64,000 bases of DNA from positions 62,001 through 126,000 of the forward strand of contig CABYXZ010000002.1 in NCBI GenBank assembly GCA_902523065.1. Reading direction: 5' to 3'. Source of the DNA: an uncultured Marinoscillum sp. GTDB lineage: Bacteria > Bacteroidota > Bacteroidia > Cytophagales > MED-G16. Of the stretch, positions 38,375 through 48,430 are shown one piece after another. How positions within the stretch are numbered: position 1 is the first letter of the stretch; each line of letters begins with the position of its first letter. A program made the translations under genes and the position numbers. The notes beneath the pieces are model-generated. The model searched no databases. It was not told the DNA's origin and saw only the letters and a list, made by a program, of their open reading frames with translations.

Positions 38375-39553
38375 ATGAAAAAAAAAATATCATATTTCAG
38401 CCTTTTTTTAACTTTTTTGAAGACGGGTAGTATTTCTTTTGGAGGTTATATGATGTTAATTTCAATGATTAGGTATGAATTTTCAATTAGAAAAAAAATT
38501 ATAAAGAAAAAAAAAATAATTGATGCTATAACAATGGCTAGTTTTTTACCAGGCCCAATGGCGATAAACGTAGCATCTTATATTGGTTTTATTTTAAAAG
38601 GATGGAAAGGTGCAGTGGTATCTTTTGTAGCGGTTTTACTTCCCTCTTTCTTTATAATGGTAATATTTACTCACCTATATATTAACTCTAAAAATATTCC
38701 TGGCTTTTCATCTTTTTTTAATGGTGTTATGCCTGTAGTTGCTGCCGTTATTTTTTCTGTTGCTTATGGTTTTTATAATGATTCTAAAGACAAAACTTTA
38801 GCAATTCTATTATCTATCCTTAGCTTTACATTAACATCATTGATTAAAGGGTATATCTCTATAATATTGCCTCTACTCGTTTGTGGTGGCCTTAATCTCC
38901 TTTACAACGGAGATAAGATTAAAAAAATTACAAACCCAAAAAAGGCATTTATTCGTGTCAAGGGAATTATAATCGCATCTTTAGTTATGACGATCCTTTT
39001 GGTATTTCTTAATACTGCACCAATTGATTCAACTAATTTTAATCTATCTAAGGTTTTTGCTAATATTTCTCTTACTTTATTTGGTGGTGGATATGTTTTT
39101 ATTCCATATCTAGATAAAATTATAGTGGAGCAATTAGGATGGCTAACTCAGAGAGAGTTCATTGATTCAATTGCGATGGGTCAAATTACTCCTGGACCTA
39201 TTCTAATAACTGCGACATTTATTGGATATAAAATGAATGGTTTACTTGGCGCTTTTTTAGCAACCTTATCTATTTTCCTTCCGTCATCGGTAGTAATAAT
39301 ATTTTTTTCTAGGGTTTACTACTTTATTAAAAAAAATAGCACCGTTAAGCTTATAATTAATGGTTTTAAAATAGGCATAATAGGTCTAATATGTTATTCG
39401 GGTTATGTGATAATGTTCAAGCAACAAGATGATATAAACTTTTATAGTATCATAGCATGTATATTAACTTTTGTTTTTTTAAACAAAACAAAAATTCATC
39501 CTATATTCTTAATAATAGCAGCAGGTCTAATTGGTTTTTTCTTTGAGCTTTAA
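38375..39553 (+). CDS. chrA: ChrA-type chromate transporter family protein
   Basis: Inner-membrane protein of 392 residues with two CHR domains in tandem. The first has LKTGSISFGGYMML and ASFLPGPMAINVASYIGF; the second has LFGGGYVFIPYLDKIIVEQLGWLTQREFIDSIAMGQITPGP (residues about 232-272, quoted only for the key FGGG, PxL and GQxTPGP points). Two-domain ChrA exports chromate, possibly in exchange for sulfate, but many family members in pristine marine bacteria have no proven substrate. Its end overlaps convergent lpxH by 4 bases. Confidence 0.9.
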   Translation: MKKKISYFSLFLTFLKTGSISFGGYMMLISMIRYEFSIRKKIIKKKKIIDAITMASFLPGPMAINVASYIGFILKGWKGAVVSFVAVLLPSFFIMVIFTHLYINSKNIPGFSSFFNGVMPVVAAVIFSVAYGFYNDSKDKTLAILLSILSFTLTSLIKGYISIILPLLVCGGLNLLYNGDKIKKITNPKKAFIRVKGIIIASLVMTILLVFLNTAPIDSTNFNLSKVFANISLTLFGGGYVFIPYLDKIIVEQLGWLTQREFIDSIAMGQITPGPILITATFIGYKMNGLLGAFLATLSIFLPSSVVIIFFSRVYYFIKKNSTVKLIINGFKIGIIGLICYSGYVIMFKQQDDINFYSIIACILTFVFLNKTKIHPIFLIIAAGLIGFFFEL

Positions 39554-40299
39554 AACTTTTTAATTTCAAATCTGCCTGATTCAAATACGAGGAAATTTGA
39601 TTGATTTAACCACTCACCAGTATTGTAATATGTACTAGAAGTTGATATTTCTTTAACGGACACTTTGTGCGAATGACCAAAGACGTATGCTTGATTATCT
39701 TCCTTATTATTATAATTTTTACAAAAATTATAAATTCTTTCATTGTTTTTAGCTGAATTATCCTCTCTATTTTTATTTGATTTTGACAAATAAGAACCAA
39801 GTTTTACACCTATGTCTGGATGTAATATCCTAAATAAGAATTGTGTGCCTTTATTCTTAAATATTGATTTAATCACTTTATATCCAGTGTCCCCTTCTCC
39901 TAAACCATCGCCATGGCCAACTATAATATTTGAATCATCAATTTTAAATTTTTGAATGTTATCGTAAACTTTTAGTCCTATATTCTCGAAGTAATCAATA
40001 GTCCACATATCATGATTGCCCTTAAAAAAGTGTATATTAATACCTCTATCAATCATTGTTGATATTTTGGATAAAAAATTAAAATAATACTTTGGAACTA
40101 CATACTTATATTCAAACCAGAAATCAAAAATGTCTCCCATCAAAAAAAGTTCTTGTGTGTGTTTCTCTATCGAATCTAACCACTTGATAATCTTCTTCTC
40201 TCTCAACATCGAAGATTTTTCGTCAGGTATACCAAGATGGAAATCACCAGCGAAATATGCCCTCTTCTTATTCTTTAGTTTGATTTGAATTCTTTCCAT
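39550..40299 (-). CDS. lpxH: UDP-2,3-diacylglucosamine diphosphatase (LpxH family)
   Basis: Metallophosphoesterase of lipid A synthesis that yields lipid X. The 249-residue protein has all calcineurin-like motifs: FAGDFHLG (D-x-H), [27 protein letters not shown] and VFGHSHK. The DFWFEY stretch is typical of LpxH rather than other phosphoesterases. The ATG lies 32 bases inside the end of ftsH, so the two are coupled. With LpxL- and HldA-type genes it points to a standard LPS. Confidence 0.92.
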   Translation of the reverse strand: MERIQIKLKNKKRAYFAGDFHLGIPDEKSSMLREKKIIKWLDSIEKHTQELFLMGDIFDFWFEYKYVVPKYYFNFLSKISTMIDRGINIHFFKGNHDMWTIDYFENIGLKVYDNIQKFKIDDSNIIVGHGDGLGEGDTGYKVIKSIFKNKGTQFLFRILHPDIGVKLGSYLSKSNKNREDNSAKNNERIYNFCKNYNNKEDNQAYVFGHSHKVSVKEISTSSTYYNTGEWLNQSNFLVFESGRFEIKKF

Positions 40300-42283
40300 C
40301 TAACTCATTTTCATTTTTGATTTCTTCTTTTGATTCTTGAGTGCTGTCATCCTCCAGACTTAATTCAAGATTTGTTTTAAATGGTCTTTTTCCAATGAGT
40401 TTTTCAAGATCGTTTTGGAATAGAATTTCTTTCTCTAAAAGTTTATTGGCAATTTTTTCCAGCTCTTCTTTTTTATCAGTAAGAAGTTTTTTGGTTCTTG
40501 AGTATGCATTGTCAATTATCCTTTTTACTTCTTGATCTATCTTCTCTGCAGTTGAATCTGAATATGGTTTAGTAAAATTATAGTCAGATTGCTTTGAATC
40601 AAAGAATGATAAGTTACCGATATTTTTATTCATTCCGTAAACGGAGACAATACTATATGCCATTTTAGTTATTCTTTCTAAATCACTAAGTGCTCCTGTA
40701 GATATTTTTCCAAATATTATTTCCTCAGCTGCTCTACCTCCTAATGCCATACACATCTCATCTAGTAATTGATCTGTTTGATAAAGGAATTGTTCTTTTG
40801 GTAAATATTGTGCATATCCCAAGGCAGCAATACCCCTTGGAACAATACTAACTTTCACTAAGGGATCTGCGTGTTCCAGATACCACCCAGCAACAGCATG
40901 TCCAGCCTCGTGGTAGGCGACAATCTTTTTCTCTTCGGGTGAGATAATCTTGTTCTTTTTTTCAAGTCCTCCAATTACCCTGTCAATAGCATCTTGAAAA
41001 TCAACCATTTCTATTGAGTTTTTATCCTTTCTTGCAGCAATTAAAGCTGATTCATTACACACATTAGCTATTTCAGCTCCAGCAAATCCAGGTGTTTGGG
41101 CAGCTAGATTTTTAATGTTAACATCCCCACTCAATTTTAAGTTTCTTACATGAACTTTAAAAATTTCCTCTCTACCTCTAAGATCTGGCTTGTCTATTGA
41201 AATTTGTCTGTCAAACCTTCCAGGTCGTAAGAGTGCAGAATCTAAAACATCTGGTCTGTTTGTAGCTGCTAGGATAATGACTCCTGAATCTGTTGTGAAG
41301 CCATCCATCTCAACAAGAAGTGAATTAAGAGTATTTTCTCTTTCATCATTTGACCCTGGCATCTGTCCTCTACCTCTAGATCTTCCAATCGCGTCAATCT
41401 CATCAATGAAAACAATACAAGGAGCCTTTTCTTTAGCCTTTTTAAAAAGGTCTCTAACTCTTGCTGCCCCTACACCAACAAACATTTCGACAAAATCAGA
41501 TCCAGATAGTGAATAAAATGGAACATTGGCTTCGCCAGCAACAGCTTTTGCAAGTAGTGTCTTACCAGTTCCAGGAGATCCAACAAGTAAGGCTCCTTTA
41601 GGAATTTTACCTCCTAGTTTTGTGAATTTTTTTGGATTTTTTAAAAATTCAACAATCTCTTTCACCTCTTCTTTTGCTTCCTCAAGCCCTGCTACATCTC
41701 TGAATGTTAATTTAATTTTACTTTCTTTGTCAAATAAAGATGCTTTTGATTTGCTGATATTAAATATCTGACCACCTGGCCCAGCACCTCCAGACATTCT
41801 CCTTAAAAGAAACCAAAATCCTATTAATATTAAAATTGTAAACCCCCATGTCTGAAGAAAAGAGTATATGTCAGTTCTAGACTCTGTTAAATATTCAATT
41901 TCATAAGAATTTTGTTTTCCAAGTGAACTTATAAGTTCATCGTACCTGTTCTCGAAAGATTCTATTGAGGATACTTCAAGTCTATAATGAGGGCCATAAA
42001 TATTATTAACTAGGTTAGATGATTCTAATTCGTCTTTATAATTTGAATTCAGTAGTGCGTCCTCATTTAGAGTTATTTCAACAATTTCTTGATTTTTAAT
42101 TACAACGATCTTCGAAACATCATAGCTTTTTATCATCTTTTGAAATCTATTGTAATCGATTGTTATGGGTTTAGAAGTAAAAAAACTAAAAGACAAATAA
42201 ATGAAAATAGTGACTCCAAGTATTATCCATATCTGGTTATTAAAGTTATTATTCATAAAGTTTTTATTCTTCTTGTCTTTCAT
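40268..42283 (-). CDS. ftsH: ATP-dependent zinc metalloprotease FtsH
   Basis: Membrane-anchored AAA+ protease that degrades misfolded membrane proteins and regulators. The 671-residue protein has two N-terminal membrane helices ([17 protein letters not shown] and [15 protein letters not shown]), Walker A GSPGTGKT near residue 234, Walker [14 protein letters not shown], the second region of homology and the zinc motif HEAGH near residue 457. An acidic tail with many Glu and Asn ends the protein. It follows rsfS by 5 bases. Confidence 0.97.
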   Translation of the reverse strand: MKDKKNKNFMNNNFNNQIWIILGVTIFIYLSFSFFTSKPITIDYNRFQKMIKSYDVSKIVVIKNQEIVEITLNEDALLNSNYKDELESSNLVNNIYGPHYRLEVSSIESFENRYDELISSLGKQNSYEIEYLTESRTDIYSFLQTWGFTILILIGFWFLLRRMSGGAGPGGQIFNISKSKASLFDKESKIKLTFRDVAGLEEAKEEVKEIVEFLKNPKKFTKLGGKIPKGALLVGSPGTGKTLLAKAVAGEANVPFYSLSGSDFVEMFVGVGAARVRDLFKKAKEKAPCIVFIDEIDAIGRSRGRGQMPGSNDERENTLNSLLVEMDGFTTDSGVIILAATNRPDVLDSALLRPGRFDRQISIDKPDLRGREEIFKVHVRNLKLSGDVNIKNLAAQTPGFAGAEIANVCNESALIAARKDKNSIEMVDFQDAIDRVIGGLEKKNKIISPEEKKIVAYHEAGHAVAGWYLEHADPLVKVSIVPRGIAALGYAQYLPKEQFLYQTDQLLDEMCMALGGRAAEEIIFGKISTGALSDLERITKMAYSIVSVYGMNKNIGNLSFFDSKQSDYNFTKPYSDSTAEKIDQEVKRIIDNAYSRTKKLLTDKKEELEKIANKLLEKEILFQNDLEKLIGKRPFKTNLELSLEDDSTQESKEEIKNENELDGKNSNQTKE

Positions 42284-42288
42284 TGTAG

Positions 42289-42654
42289 TTAATTTAAACT
42301 TTTTTCGTTATCATCACCCCAAAGCCCCTCTAAATTATATTCATTTCTATTTTTTTCGTTAAAAACATGGGCAACAACATCAATAAAATCAATAAGTACC
42401 CATTCAGCATTTTCTTTTCCTTCCTTACTCCATGGTTTTTCATGGAATTTCTTGAAAACATCTTCCTCAATTCCTTCAGCGATTGAATCAATATGTATAT
42501 TAGAGTTTCCAGTTGCAAGTACAAAGTAGTCAGTCACAGAGTTCTTAATATTTTTTAGGTTAATTATTTTAATATCCTCAGCCTTTTTGTTCTCCATACT
42601 AACGGCAATAAATTTGCTTAGTTTTTTAGAGTTGATTTTTTGTTTTATTTTCAA
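42289..42654 (-). CDS. rsfS: Ribosome silencing factor RsfS
   Basis: Binds ribosomal protein L14 and blocks subunit joining in slow growth. The 121-residue protein shows the family core [22 protein letters not shown] and [15 protein letters not shown]. It begins with TTG and lies 23 bases from divergent birA. rsfS followed by ftsH is a usual pair in Bacteroidota. Confidence 0.95.
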   Translation of the reverse strand: MKIKQKINSKKLSKFIAVSMENKKAEDIKIINLKNIKNSVTDYFVLATGNSNIHIDSIAEGIEEDVFKKFHEKPWSKEGKENAEWVLIDFIDVVAHVFNEKNRNEYNLEGLWGDDNEKSLN

Positions 42655-42677
42655 TACGTAATAACTATAATAATATC

Positions 42678-43430
42678 ATGAGCAAATACACTGCCAACAA
42701 TATATTTAACGACAAAATTAGTGTTTATGTGACAGAATGTCTTTCAACTAATGATTTTTTAACAAATCTTTTGAAAAGAAATAAGATAAATGAAGGTACA
42801 TCTGTAAGAACGGATTACCAGATTAAAGGTAAGGGCCAGAGAGATAATAAATGGTTATCAGAAAAAAACTCTAATATTCTTTTTTCTTTTCTTTTATCAC
42901 CAAAAATTAAAGTAGAAAATCAGTTTTATTTACACATAGTAATTTCAATTGCAATTGTAAAATGTTTGAAGAAAATAGGTATTGATTGCAAAATTAAATG
43001 GCCAAACGATATATATATTGGTGAGAAAAAAATTGCAGGTATTTTAATTGAGAGCTTTATTTTTCAAAGAAAAGTTCAAAATTCGGTAGTAGGAATTGGA
43101 TTAAATCTAAACCAAAAGAGATTTGAAGGCCTCAATGCAACATCAGTTTATAAAGAGACTCTTAAGGAATTTGACAAAATAAAAGTTATTGAAAATTTAA
43201 AAGATTTAATTTCTCAAGAATATAATAACCTTCATAAAATATTTGATAAAAAAATAATTGAGTATAGAAAATTACTATATGGTTTATATGAAATGAAAAG
43301 ATTTAAAATAGGTTCTGAGATTGTAAAGGCTAAAATAATTGATATTTCAGTAAATGGTGAATTAGTGTTAAATATAAATAATAAACAAAAAAGTTTTTCT
43401 CATGGATCTTTATCTTTGTTAACAGATTAA
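42678..43430 (+). CDS. birA: Biotin-[acetyl-CoA-carboxylase] ligase
   Basis: Attaches biotin to the biotin carboxyl carrier protein. The 250-residue protein lacks the N-terminal DNA-binding domain of E. coli BirA, so it is a ligase only. Marks are the biotin-binding loop KGKGQRDNKWLS, NILFSFLLSP, KWPNDIYIGEKKIAGILIE and GIGLNLNQ. gmk follows 13 bases later. Confidence 0.94.
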   Translation: MSKYTANNIFNDKISVYVTECLSTNDFLTNLLKRNKINEGTSVRTDYQIKGKGQRDNKWLSEKNSNILFSFLLSPKIKVENQFYLHIVISIAIVKCLKKIGIDCKIKWPNDIYIGEKKIAGILIESFIFQRKVQNSVVGIGLNLNQKRFEGLNATSVYKETLKEFDKIKVIENLKDLISQEYNNLHKIFDKKIIEYRKLLYGLYEMKRFKIGSEIVKAKIIDISVNGELVLNINNKQKSFSHGSLSLLTD

Positions 43431-43443
43431 AGAAAAATTAATA

Positions 43444-44010
43444 TTGAATTCAAAATATTTTATAATTTCAGCACCTTCAGGTTCAGGTAAGTCCTCTCTT
43501 GCAAATTTTCTTTTAGATAAAGAGAAATCATTGGCATTTTCTATTTCATCTACAACAAGAAAGAAAAGAGAGAGTGAAGTTCATGGTAAAGACTATTACT
43601 TCATAACTAAAGACGAATTTAAAAATCATATAGATTCTAATAATTTTATTGAGTGGGAACAGGTTTATAAAGACGATTATAAGGGAACTTTAAAAAGTGA
43701 GATAAAGAGACTTGTTGATGTTGGTAAACATATAATTTTTGATGTTGACGTAGTTGGTGGAATAAATTTGAAAAAATATTTTGGAGATGATGCCTTATCC
43801 ATATACGTGGATGTTCCTTCTTTTGATATTTTAGAAAAAAGATTGAAGTCAAGGGGTAGTGAAGTAGTTAAAGAGATAGATGAAAGAATTGAAAAAGCTA
43901 AATTTGAGATTACACAAAAAGAATACTTCGATGTTGTCTTGATGAATGATGAATTTGATAAAGCATCCCTGAAGATTTATGAAATAATAAAAAATTTTCT
44001 GAGGGAATGA
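43444..44010 (+). CDS. gmk: Guanylate kinase
   Basis: Phosphorylates GMP to GDP. The 188-residue protein has the P-loop SAPSGSGKSS, the GMP-binding STTRKKRESEVHGKDYYF and EWEQVYKDDYKGT, and FDVDVVGG. It begins with TTG; no ATG is available upstream of the P-loop. Its stop overlaps the nadD start (ATGA). Confidence 0.97.
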   Translation: MNSKYFIISAPSGSGKSSLANFLLDKEKSLAFSISSTTRKKRESEVHGKDYYFITKDEFKNHIDSNNFIEWEQVYKDDYKGTLKSEIKRLVDVGKHIIFDVDVVGGINLKKYFGDDALSIYVDVPSFDILEKRLKSRGSEVVKEIDERIEKAKFEITQKEYFDVVLMNDEFDKASLKIYEIIKNFLRE

Positions 44011-44552
44011 AAGTAGGTTTATTTTTTGGCACTTTCAATCCTTTACATAATGGCCACATTGGTATTTGTAAAAAACTATTTGAAAAAAAAATTGTTGATG
44101 AGATTTGGTTGGTTATTTCTCCACTTAGTCCTCATAAAAAATCAGAACAAATTGTTGATGAATTTTTAAGATTAGATATGATCAAAGAAGCTATTGAACA
44201 ATTTCTGTATATAAAAGTTTTAGATATTGAGTTTAAAATGAAAAAGCCAAATTTTACTTTTCTTACTTTGAAAGAAATCAAAAAACAATTTCCTTCAAAT
44301 AATTATTCAATAATTATGGGTGAAGATAATTTTTTAAAGATAGATACCTGGAAAAACTCTTCTTTTATTAAGTCAAATTTTAAAATAATTTCTTATCCGA
44401 GATCAAGTAAAAGTGTGGATGATGTATTAGATAATTTTTATGATATTTCGTCGACAGAGATTAGACGTTTAGTAAAAAACAAATCTGATATTTCACGATA
44501 CGTGCCAAAAGAAGTAAACAGGTTTATAAAAGAAAGGAATTTATATATCTAA
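44007..44552 (+). CDS. nadD: Nicotinate-nucleotide adenylyltransferase
   Basis: Makes deamido-NAD from nicotinate mononucleotide and ATP. The 181-residue protein has the nucleotidyltransferase motif GTFNPLHNGHI at its start, SPLSPHKK, IMGEDNFLKIDTW and the C-terminal ISSTEIRRLVKN. gmk-nadD coupling is common in this phylum. Its end overlaps convergent frr by 4 bases. Confidence 0.96.
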   Translation: MKVGLFFGTFNPLHNGHIGICKKLFEKKIVDEIWLVISPLSPHKKSEQIVDEFLRLDMIKEAIEQFLYIKVLDIEFKMKKPNFTFLTLKEIKKQFPSNNYSIIMGEDNFLKIDTWKNSSFIKSNFKIISYPRSSKSVDDVLDNFYDISSTEIRRLVKNKSDISRYVPKEVNRFIKERNLYI

Positions 44553-45109
44553 ATAGTTTTTATCTCCTCTTCTTTTTTATTAATAATCTCTTCTATCTTA
44601 TTTATTTTTTGATCGGTAATCTTTTGAACTTCGTTTTCTCCATCTTTTATTGTGTCTTCAGATATGCCTTCACTAGAAAGTTTTTTTAAGGATTCATTTG
44701 ACTCTTTCCTAACAGATCTAACACTTATCTTACCTTTCTCTCCCTCAGATTTTATTTGCTTAGCTAATATCATTCTTCTTTCCTCTGTTAAAGCAGGTAT
44801 ATTTATAATTATATTCTCTCCATCGTTCTGAGGTGATAGACCAAGTTCACTATTCATAATTGCTTTTTCAATATCTTGAATAATTGTTTTTTCCCAAGGT
44901 TTTATAAATAATGTTCTAGGATCTGGTGAAGTAATAGATGCAACTTGAACTAAAGGTGTTGGAGCTCCATAGTAGTCAACTGATATTCCATCTAACATAC
45001 TTGGTGATGCTTTTCCTGCCCTTATTTTCTTTAATTCTGATACAAGAAATTGCACCGATTTTTCCATTCTTTCTCTTGTGTCATCTAATATTAATTGAAT
45101 CTCTTCCAT
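44549..45109 (-). CDS. frr: Ribosome recycling factor
   Basis: Splits post-termination ribosomes together with EF-G. The 186-residue protein shows LKKIRAGKASPSMLDGISVDYYG, SITSPDPRTLFIKPW, PALTEERR and RSVRKESNESLKKL, with long helices at both ends forming the three-helix arm. It follows pyrH by one base. Confidence 0.97.
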   Translation of the reverse strand: MEEIQLILDDTRERMEKSVQFLVSELKKIRAGKASPSMLDGISVDYYGAPTPLVQVASITSPDPRTLFIKPWEKTIIQDIEKAIMNSELGLSPQNDGENIIINIPALTEERRMILAKQIKSEGEKGKISVRSVRKESNESLKKLSSEGISEDTIKDGENEVQKITDQKINKIEEIINKKEEEIKTI

Positions 45110-45110
45110 G

Positions 45111-45815
45111 TTAGTAAATTAATGTTCCAATTTTTTTTCCTTCTATTAAATTTGAGAGATTACCTGGTTTATTCATATCAAATACAATTATCGGAAGACT
45201 ATTTTCTTTACATAAAGTAAATGCAGTCATATCCATAATATTTAGATTTTTTTCATAAGCCTCATTAAATGATAATTCTTCAAACTTAATAGCATCTTTA
45301 TTTTTTTCTGGATCAGAGCTATATACACCATCGACTCTTGTACCCTTTAAAACAATATTTGCTTCAATTTCAATTGCTCTCAAACTAGCTGTAGAGTCAG
45401 TTGTAAAATATGGCTTACCAAGGCCTGCACCAAATATTACTATTCTTCTCTTTTGAAGGTGTCTTATTGCTTTTCTTCTTATAAATGGTTCGCATACTTG
45501 ATTGACGTTAAATCCTGACATCAGTCTGGTATCACAACCTAATTTCTCTAGATGACTTTGTAAAGCCATACTATTAATTAATGTTGCCAACATACCCATA
45601 TAATCCCCTTGAACTCTATTAATTCCAGACTCTTGTGCCTCGATACCTCTGTAAATATTACCTCCACCAATAACTACAGCAATTTCTATGCCTTTTTCAT
45701 GGATAGTTTTAATTTCATTTGAATATTTTTCTAATAAACTAGAGTCAATACCGAATCCCTTTTCTCCCATTAGAGCTTCTCCACTTAGCTTAAGTAGAAT
45801 TCTTGAGTACTTCAT
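45111..45815 (-). CDS. pyrH: UMP kinase
   Basis: Bacterial-type uridylate kinase of the amino-acid-kinase fold. The 234-residue protein has RILLKLSGEALMGEKGFGID, VVIGGGNIYRG, the GDYMGMLATLINSMAL helix and GAGLGKPYFTTDSTASLRA. It is the first gene of a pyrH-frr unit; the 159 bases upstream are shared with the tRNA cluster promoter. Confidence 0.97.
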   Translation of the reverse strand: MKYSRILLKLSGEALMGEKGFGIDSSLLEKYSNEIKTIHEKGIEIAVVIGGGNIYRGIEAQESGINRVQGDYMGMLATLINSMALQSHLEKLGCDTRLMSGFNVNQVCEPFIRRKAIRHLQKRRIVIFGAGLGKPYFTTDSTASLRAIEIEANIVLKGTRVDGVYSSDPEKNKDAIKFEELSFNEAYEKNLNIMDMTAFTLCKENSLPIIVFDMNKPGNLSNLIEGKKIGTLIY

Positions 45816-45901
45816 AATTTTATAACTAATATAATTATAAATAGATGTAATTATATAACTCGAGTTGCAGTTATTTTTGTTATTACAAATTGTTGTAAAA
45901 A

Positions 45902-45932
45902 TTTGTTATAAATAAAAAACAATATAATTTTG
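45902..45932 (+). promoter_or_regulatory. Promoter of the tRNA-Tyr/Gly/Thr cluster
   Basis: TTTG (45902-45905), 19 bases, then TAATTTTG (45925-45932): a full match to the Bacteroidota promoter TTTG-N19-TAnnTTTG. The predicted start lies about 38 bases before tRNA-Tyr. The rest of the pyrH-tRNA spacer (45816-45974) shows a palindrome AACTCGAGTT at 45857-45866 and nothing else I can name. Confidence 0.75.
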
Positions 45933-45974
45933 CTGACCTTTGAGCTAAATAGGCAAAACATTGTAAAGTTAGTT

Positions 45975-46057
45975 GGGGGGATACCAAAGCGGTCAAATGG
46001 GGCAGACTGTAAATCTGTTGACTTATGTCTTCGTAGGTTCGAATCCTGCTCCCCCCA
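45975..46057 (+). tRNA. tRNA-Tyr (anticodon GTA)
   Basis: An 83-base class II tRNA. The acceptor GGGGGGA pairs with TCCCCCC, the anticodon loop CTGTAAA gives GTA, a long variable arm is present, and the T arm is GTAGG-TTCGAAT-CCTGC. The discriminator is A and no CCA is encoded. Confidence 0.98.
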
Positions 46058-46073
46058 CTTTTTATGATAATAA

Positions 46074-46146
46074 GCGGGCGTAGCTCAGTTGGTAGAGCGA
46101 CAGCCTTCCAAGCTGTAGGTCGAGGGTTCGAATCTCTTCGCCCGCT
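46074..46146 (+). tRNA. tRNA-Gly (anticodon TCC)
   Basis: A 73-base tRNA. The acceptor GCGGGCG pairs with CGCCCGC, the D arm has GCTCAGTTGGTAGAGC, the anticodon loop CTTCCAA gives TCC, and the T loop is TTCGAAT. It is 16 bases after tRNA-Tyr in one cluster. Confidence 0.98.
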
Positions 46147-46151
46147 CTCTA

Positions 46152-46223
<72 letters not shown>

Positions 46224-46242
46224 CAATAATGATTGTAAAAAA

Positions 46243-46272
46243 TTGAATTATTATTTAAATAAGTTAAATTTG
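46243..46272 (+). promoter_or_regulatory. Promoter of tuf
   Basis: TTG (46243-46245), 19 bases, then TAAATTTG (46265-46272), a near-perfect Bacteroidota promoter. The start site would fall about 12 bases before the tuf ATG at 46290, giving tuf its own transcription besides read-through from the tRNA cluster. Confidence 0.75.
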
Positions 46273-46289
46273 AGTTAAATTTTAAAATT

Positions 46290-47477
46290 ATGGCTAAAGA
46301 ATCCTTTGATAGATCGAAACCTCATGTAAATATTGGGACAGTAGGTCATGTTGATCATGGTAAAACTACTCTTACAGCTGCTATTACTAAAGTCCTTGCT
46401 GACAAAGGATTAGCAGAAAAAAGAGATTTTGAACAAATTGACAATGCTCCAGAAGAAAAAGAAAGGGGTATTACAATTAATACGGCACATGTTGAGTATC
46501 AGACTGATAATAGACATTATGCTCATGTTGATTGTCCAGGTCACGCTGATTATGTAAAAAATATGGTTACAGGTGCTGCACAAATGGATGGTGGAATCCT
46601 TGTTGTAGCTGGTACTGATGGGCCCATGCCTCAGACAAGAGAGCATATCCTTTTGGCAAGACAGGTTGGTGTTCCAGCACTAGTAGTGTTTATTAACAAG
46701 GTTGATCTTGTTGATGATGCTGAACTTCTTGAGTTAGTCGAAATGGAAATCAGAGAACTTCTGAACTTTTATAAGTTTCCAGGTGATGACATCCCTGTTG
46801 TCCAAGGCTCTGCACTAGGTGCACTCAACGGAGAAGCTGAATGGGTTGAAAAAATCATGGAGCTAATGGGTCATGTTGATTCATATATACCTGAGCCAGA
46901 AAGAGAAACTGACAAAGACTTTTTAATGCCAGTTGAAGATGTATTCTCTATCACTGGTAGGGGAACAGTTGCAACAGGAAGAATTGAAAGAGGTATTGTG
47001 AACTCCGGTGATGCAGTTGATATTATAGGTATGGGTGCAGAGGACTTAAAGTCAACAATTACTGGTGTTGAAATGTTTAGAAAAATTTTAGATAAGGGGC
47101 AAGCTGGTGATAATGCAGGTCTACTCTTAAGAGGTATTGAAAAGACTGACATTAAGAGAGGAATGATTATTTGTAAGCCTGGTTCTGTAACACCACATGC
47201 TCATTTCAAAGCTGAGGTATATGTTTTGTCAAAAGAAGAAGGAGGAAGACATACTCCTTTCTTTAATAAGTATAGACCTCAGTTTTACATGAGAACAACT
47301 GATGTTACAGGTGAAATCATGTTACCAGATAAGGTAGAAATGGTTATGCCGGGTGACAATTTAACAATTGAAGTTAAGTTGATCAACGCAGTTGCACTAG
47401 AACAAGGATTAAGATTTGCTATAAGAGAGGGTGGAAGAACAGTTGGAGCAGGTCAGGTAACCGAAATTTTAGACTAA
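46290..47477 (+). CDS. tuf: Elongation factor Tu
   Basis: Delivers aminoacyl-tRNA to the ribosome. The 395-residue protein has G1 [24 protein letters not shown]3 [13 protein letters not shown]4 NKVD, and domains 2 and 3 ending [11 protein letters not shown]. Codons are strongly biased, as expected for the most abundant protein. A hairpin terminator (47548-47570) follows. Confidence 0.98.
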   Translation: MAKESFDRSKPHVNIGTVGHVDHGKTTLTAAITKVLADKGLAEKRDFEQIDNAPEEKERGITINTAHVEYQTDNRHYAHVDCPGHADYVKNMVTGAAQMDGGILVVAGTDGPMPQTREHILLARQVGVPALVVFINKVDLVDDAELLELVEMEIRELLNFYKFPGDDIPVVQGSALGALNGEAEWVEKIMELMGHVDSYIPEPERETDKDFLMPVEDVFSITGRGTVATGRIERGIVNSGDAVDIIGMGAEDLKSTITGVEMFRKILDKGQAGDNAGLLLRGIEKTDIKRGMIICKPGSVTPHAHFKAEVYVLSKEEGGRHTPFFNKYRPQFYMRTTDVTGEIMLPDKVEMVMPGDNLTIEVKLINAVALEQGLRFAIREGGRTVGAGQVTEILD

Positions 47478-47517
47478 ATTTTAAAACTTTTATAAATATT
47501 ATTTATTTAACTTATTA

Positions 47518-47549
47518 TTTGTTAAATAATAACAATTATTCTAAATTTG
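47518..47549 (+). promoter_or_regulatory. Promoter of tRNA-Trp-secE-nusG
   Basis: TTTG (47518-47521), 20 bases, then TAAATTTG (47542-47549). The -7 box overlaps the first bases of the tuf terminator hairpin, so the predicted start lies inside that hairpin and about 22 bases before tRNA-Trp. Confidence 0.6.
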
Positions 47550-47570
47550 CAGGCCGTTGGCCTGCATTTT
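47548..47570 (+). terminator. Terminator hairpin after tuf
   Basis: TGCAGGCC (47548-47555) pairs perfectly with TGCAGGCC reversed (GGCCTGCA, 47559-47566) around a GTT loop, followed by TTTT. This is a strong GC stem in an AT-rich spacer between tuf and tRNA-Trp. Confidence 0.8.
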
Positions 47571-47576
47571 AGTTAT

Positions 47577-47649
47577 ACGGGTGTAGCTCAATTGGTAGAG
47601 TAGCGGTCTCCAAAACCGTTGGTTGGGTGTTCGAGTCACTCCACCCGTG
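47577..47649 (+). tRNA. tRNA-Trp (anticodon CCA)
   Basis: A 73-base tRNA. The acceptor ACGGGTG pairs with CACCCGT, the D arm has GCTCAATTGGTAGAGT, the anticodon loop CTCCAAA gives CCA, and the T arm is GGGTG-TTCGAGT-CACTC with discriminator G. It lies 23 bases before secE, an arrangement common in many bacteria. Confidence 0.98.
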
Positions 47650-47672
47650 CTAGGGCTTTTAATTTTTTTGAT

Positions 47673-47864
47673 ATGAATAAATTAGTTGTTTTAATTTCTG
47701 AATCTTATCAAGAAATGGTAAATAAAGTTACCTGGCCAAGCCTTAGTAGTCTTCAAAGTAGCTCTTGGCTAGTGCTCGTTGCATCACTGATCTTTGCTCT
47801 ATTTATCGGATTAATAGACCTAGGTTTCGAGAATATAATGACTTTTTTTTACGATACTTTTTAG
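47673..47864 (+). CDS. secE: Preprotein translocase subunit SecE
   Basis: Small essential partner of SecY in the inner-membrane Sec channel. From the ATG at 47673 the protein has 63 residues, with the SecE signature QEMVNKVTWPSLSSLQSS and one membrane helix (WLVLVASLIFALFIGLID). An in-frame start 18 codons upstream would translate tRNA-Trp and is rejected. nusG follows after 9 bases. Confidence 0.95.
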   Translation: MNKLVVLISESYQEMVNKVTWPSLSSLQSSSWLVLVASLIFALFIGLIDLGFENIMTFFYDTF

Positions 47865-47873
47865 AAATTTAAT

Positions 47874-48425
47874 ATGAGTTTAAATTGGTACGTTTTGAGG
47901 GCTATTAGTGGTAAAGAGAATAAGATTAAAACTTATCTTGAAAAAGAAATCAATAGAAATAAGCTTGAAAAGTTTATCCCTGAGGTCATGATTCCCTACG
48001 AAAAAGTTTACGTTATGAGGAATGGTAAGAAAAAAATTAAAGAAAGAAATTATCTACCTGGTTATGTGCTTGTTTCTGCTGATTTTTCACACGGAGAAGT
48101 ACAACACGTGATTAAAAATGTTCCTGGGGTTATTGGTTTCCTAGGATCAGGGACAGGGTCATCAAGAGTTCCGATTCCTCTCAGAGAAGCAGAAATAAAT
48201 AGATTATTTGGGAAATTTGATGATGTTAATAGTGAAGATGAGGTAATGTTATCACCATTTGTTGTTGGTGAAGACGTTAAAGTTATGGATGGACCTTTTA
48301 GCGGTTTCACCGGTTCAATATCTCAAGTTTTTGAAGATAGAAAAAAATTAAATGTTACTGTTAAAATATTTGGTAGAAATACACCTGTTGAATTAAACTA
48401 TTACCAGGTTGAGAAATCAAGTTAA
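47874..48425 (+). CDS. nusG: Transcription termination/antitermination protein NusG
   Basis: Binds RNA polymerase clamp helices and links transcription to Rho or the ribosome. The 183-residue protein has the NGN domain ([28 protein letters not shown]) and a KOW domain ([18 protein letters not shown]). Gene order secE-nusG-rplK is standard. Confidence 0.97.
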   Translation: MSLNWYVLRAISGKENKIKTYLEKEINRNKLEKFIPEVMIPYEKVYVMRNGKKKIKERNYLPGYVLVSADFSHGEVQHVIKNVPGVIGFLGSGTGSSRVPIPLREAEINRLFGKFDDVNSEDEVMLSPFVVGEDVKVMDGPFSGFTGSISQVFEDRKKLNVTVKIFGRNTPVELNYYQVEKSS

Positions 48426-48430
48426 TATAT

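Noticed and set aside
45939..45972. Second promoter TTTG...TAAAGTT directly before tRNA-Tyr
   Set aside because: The start would fall at or inside the mature tRNA; the upstream match at 45902-45932 is perfect and well placed.
47619..47672. Extension of secE by 18 codons
   Set aside because: It lies within tRNA-Trp and its trailer; the ATG at 47673 fits the SecE family start.
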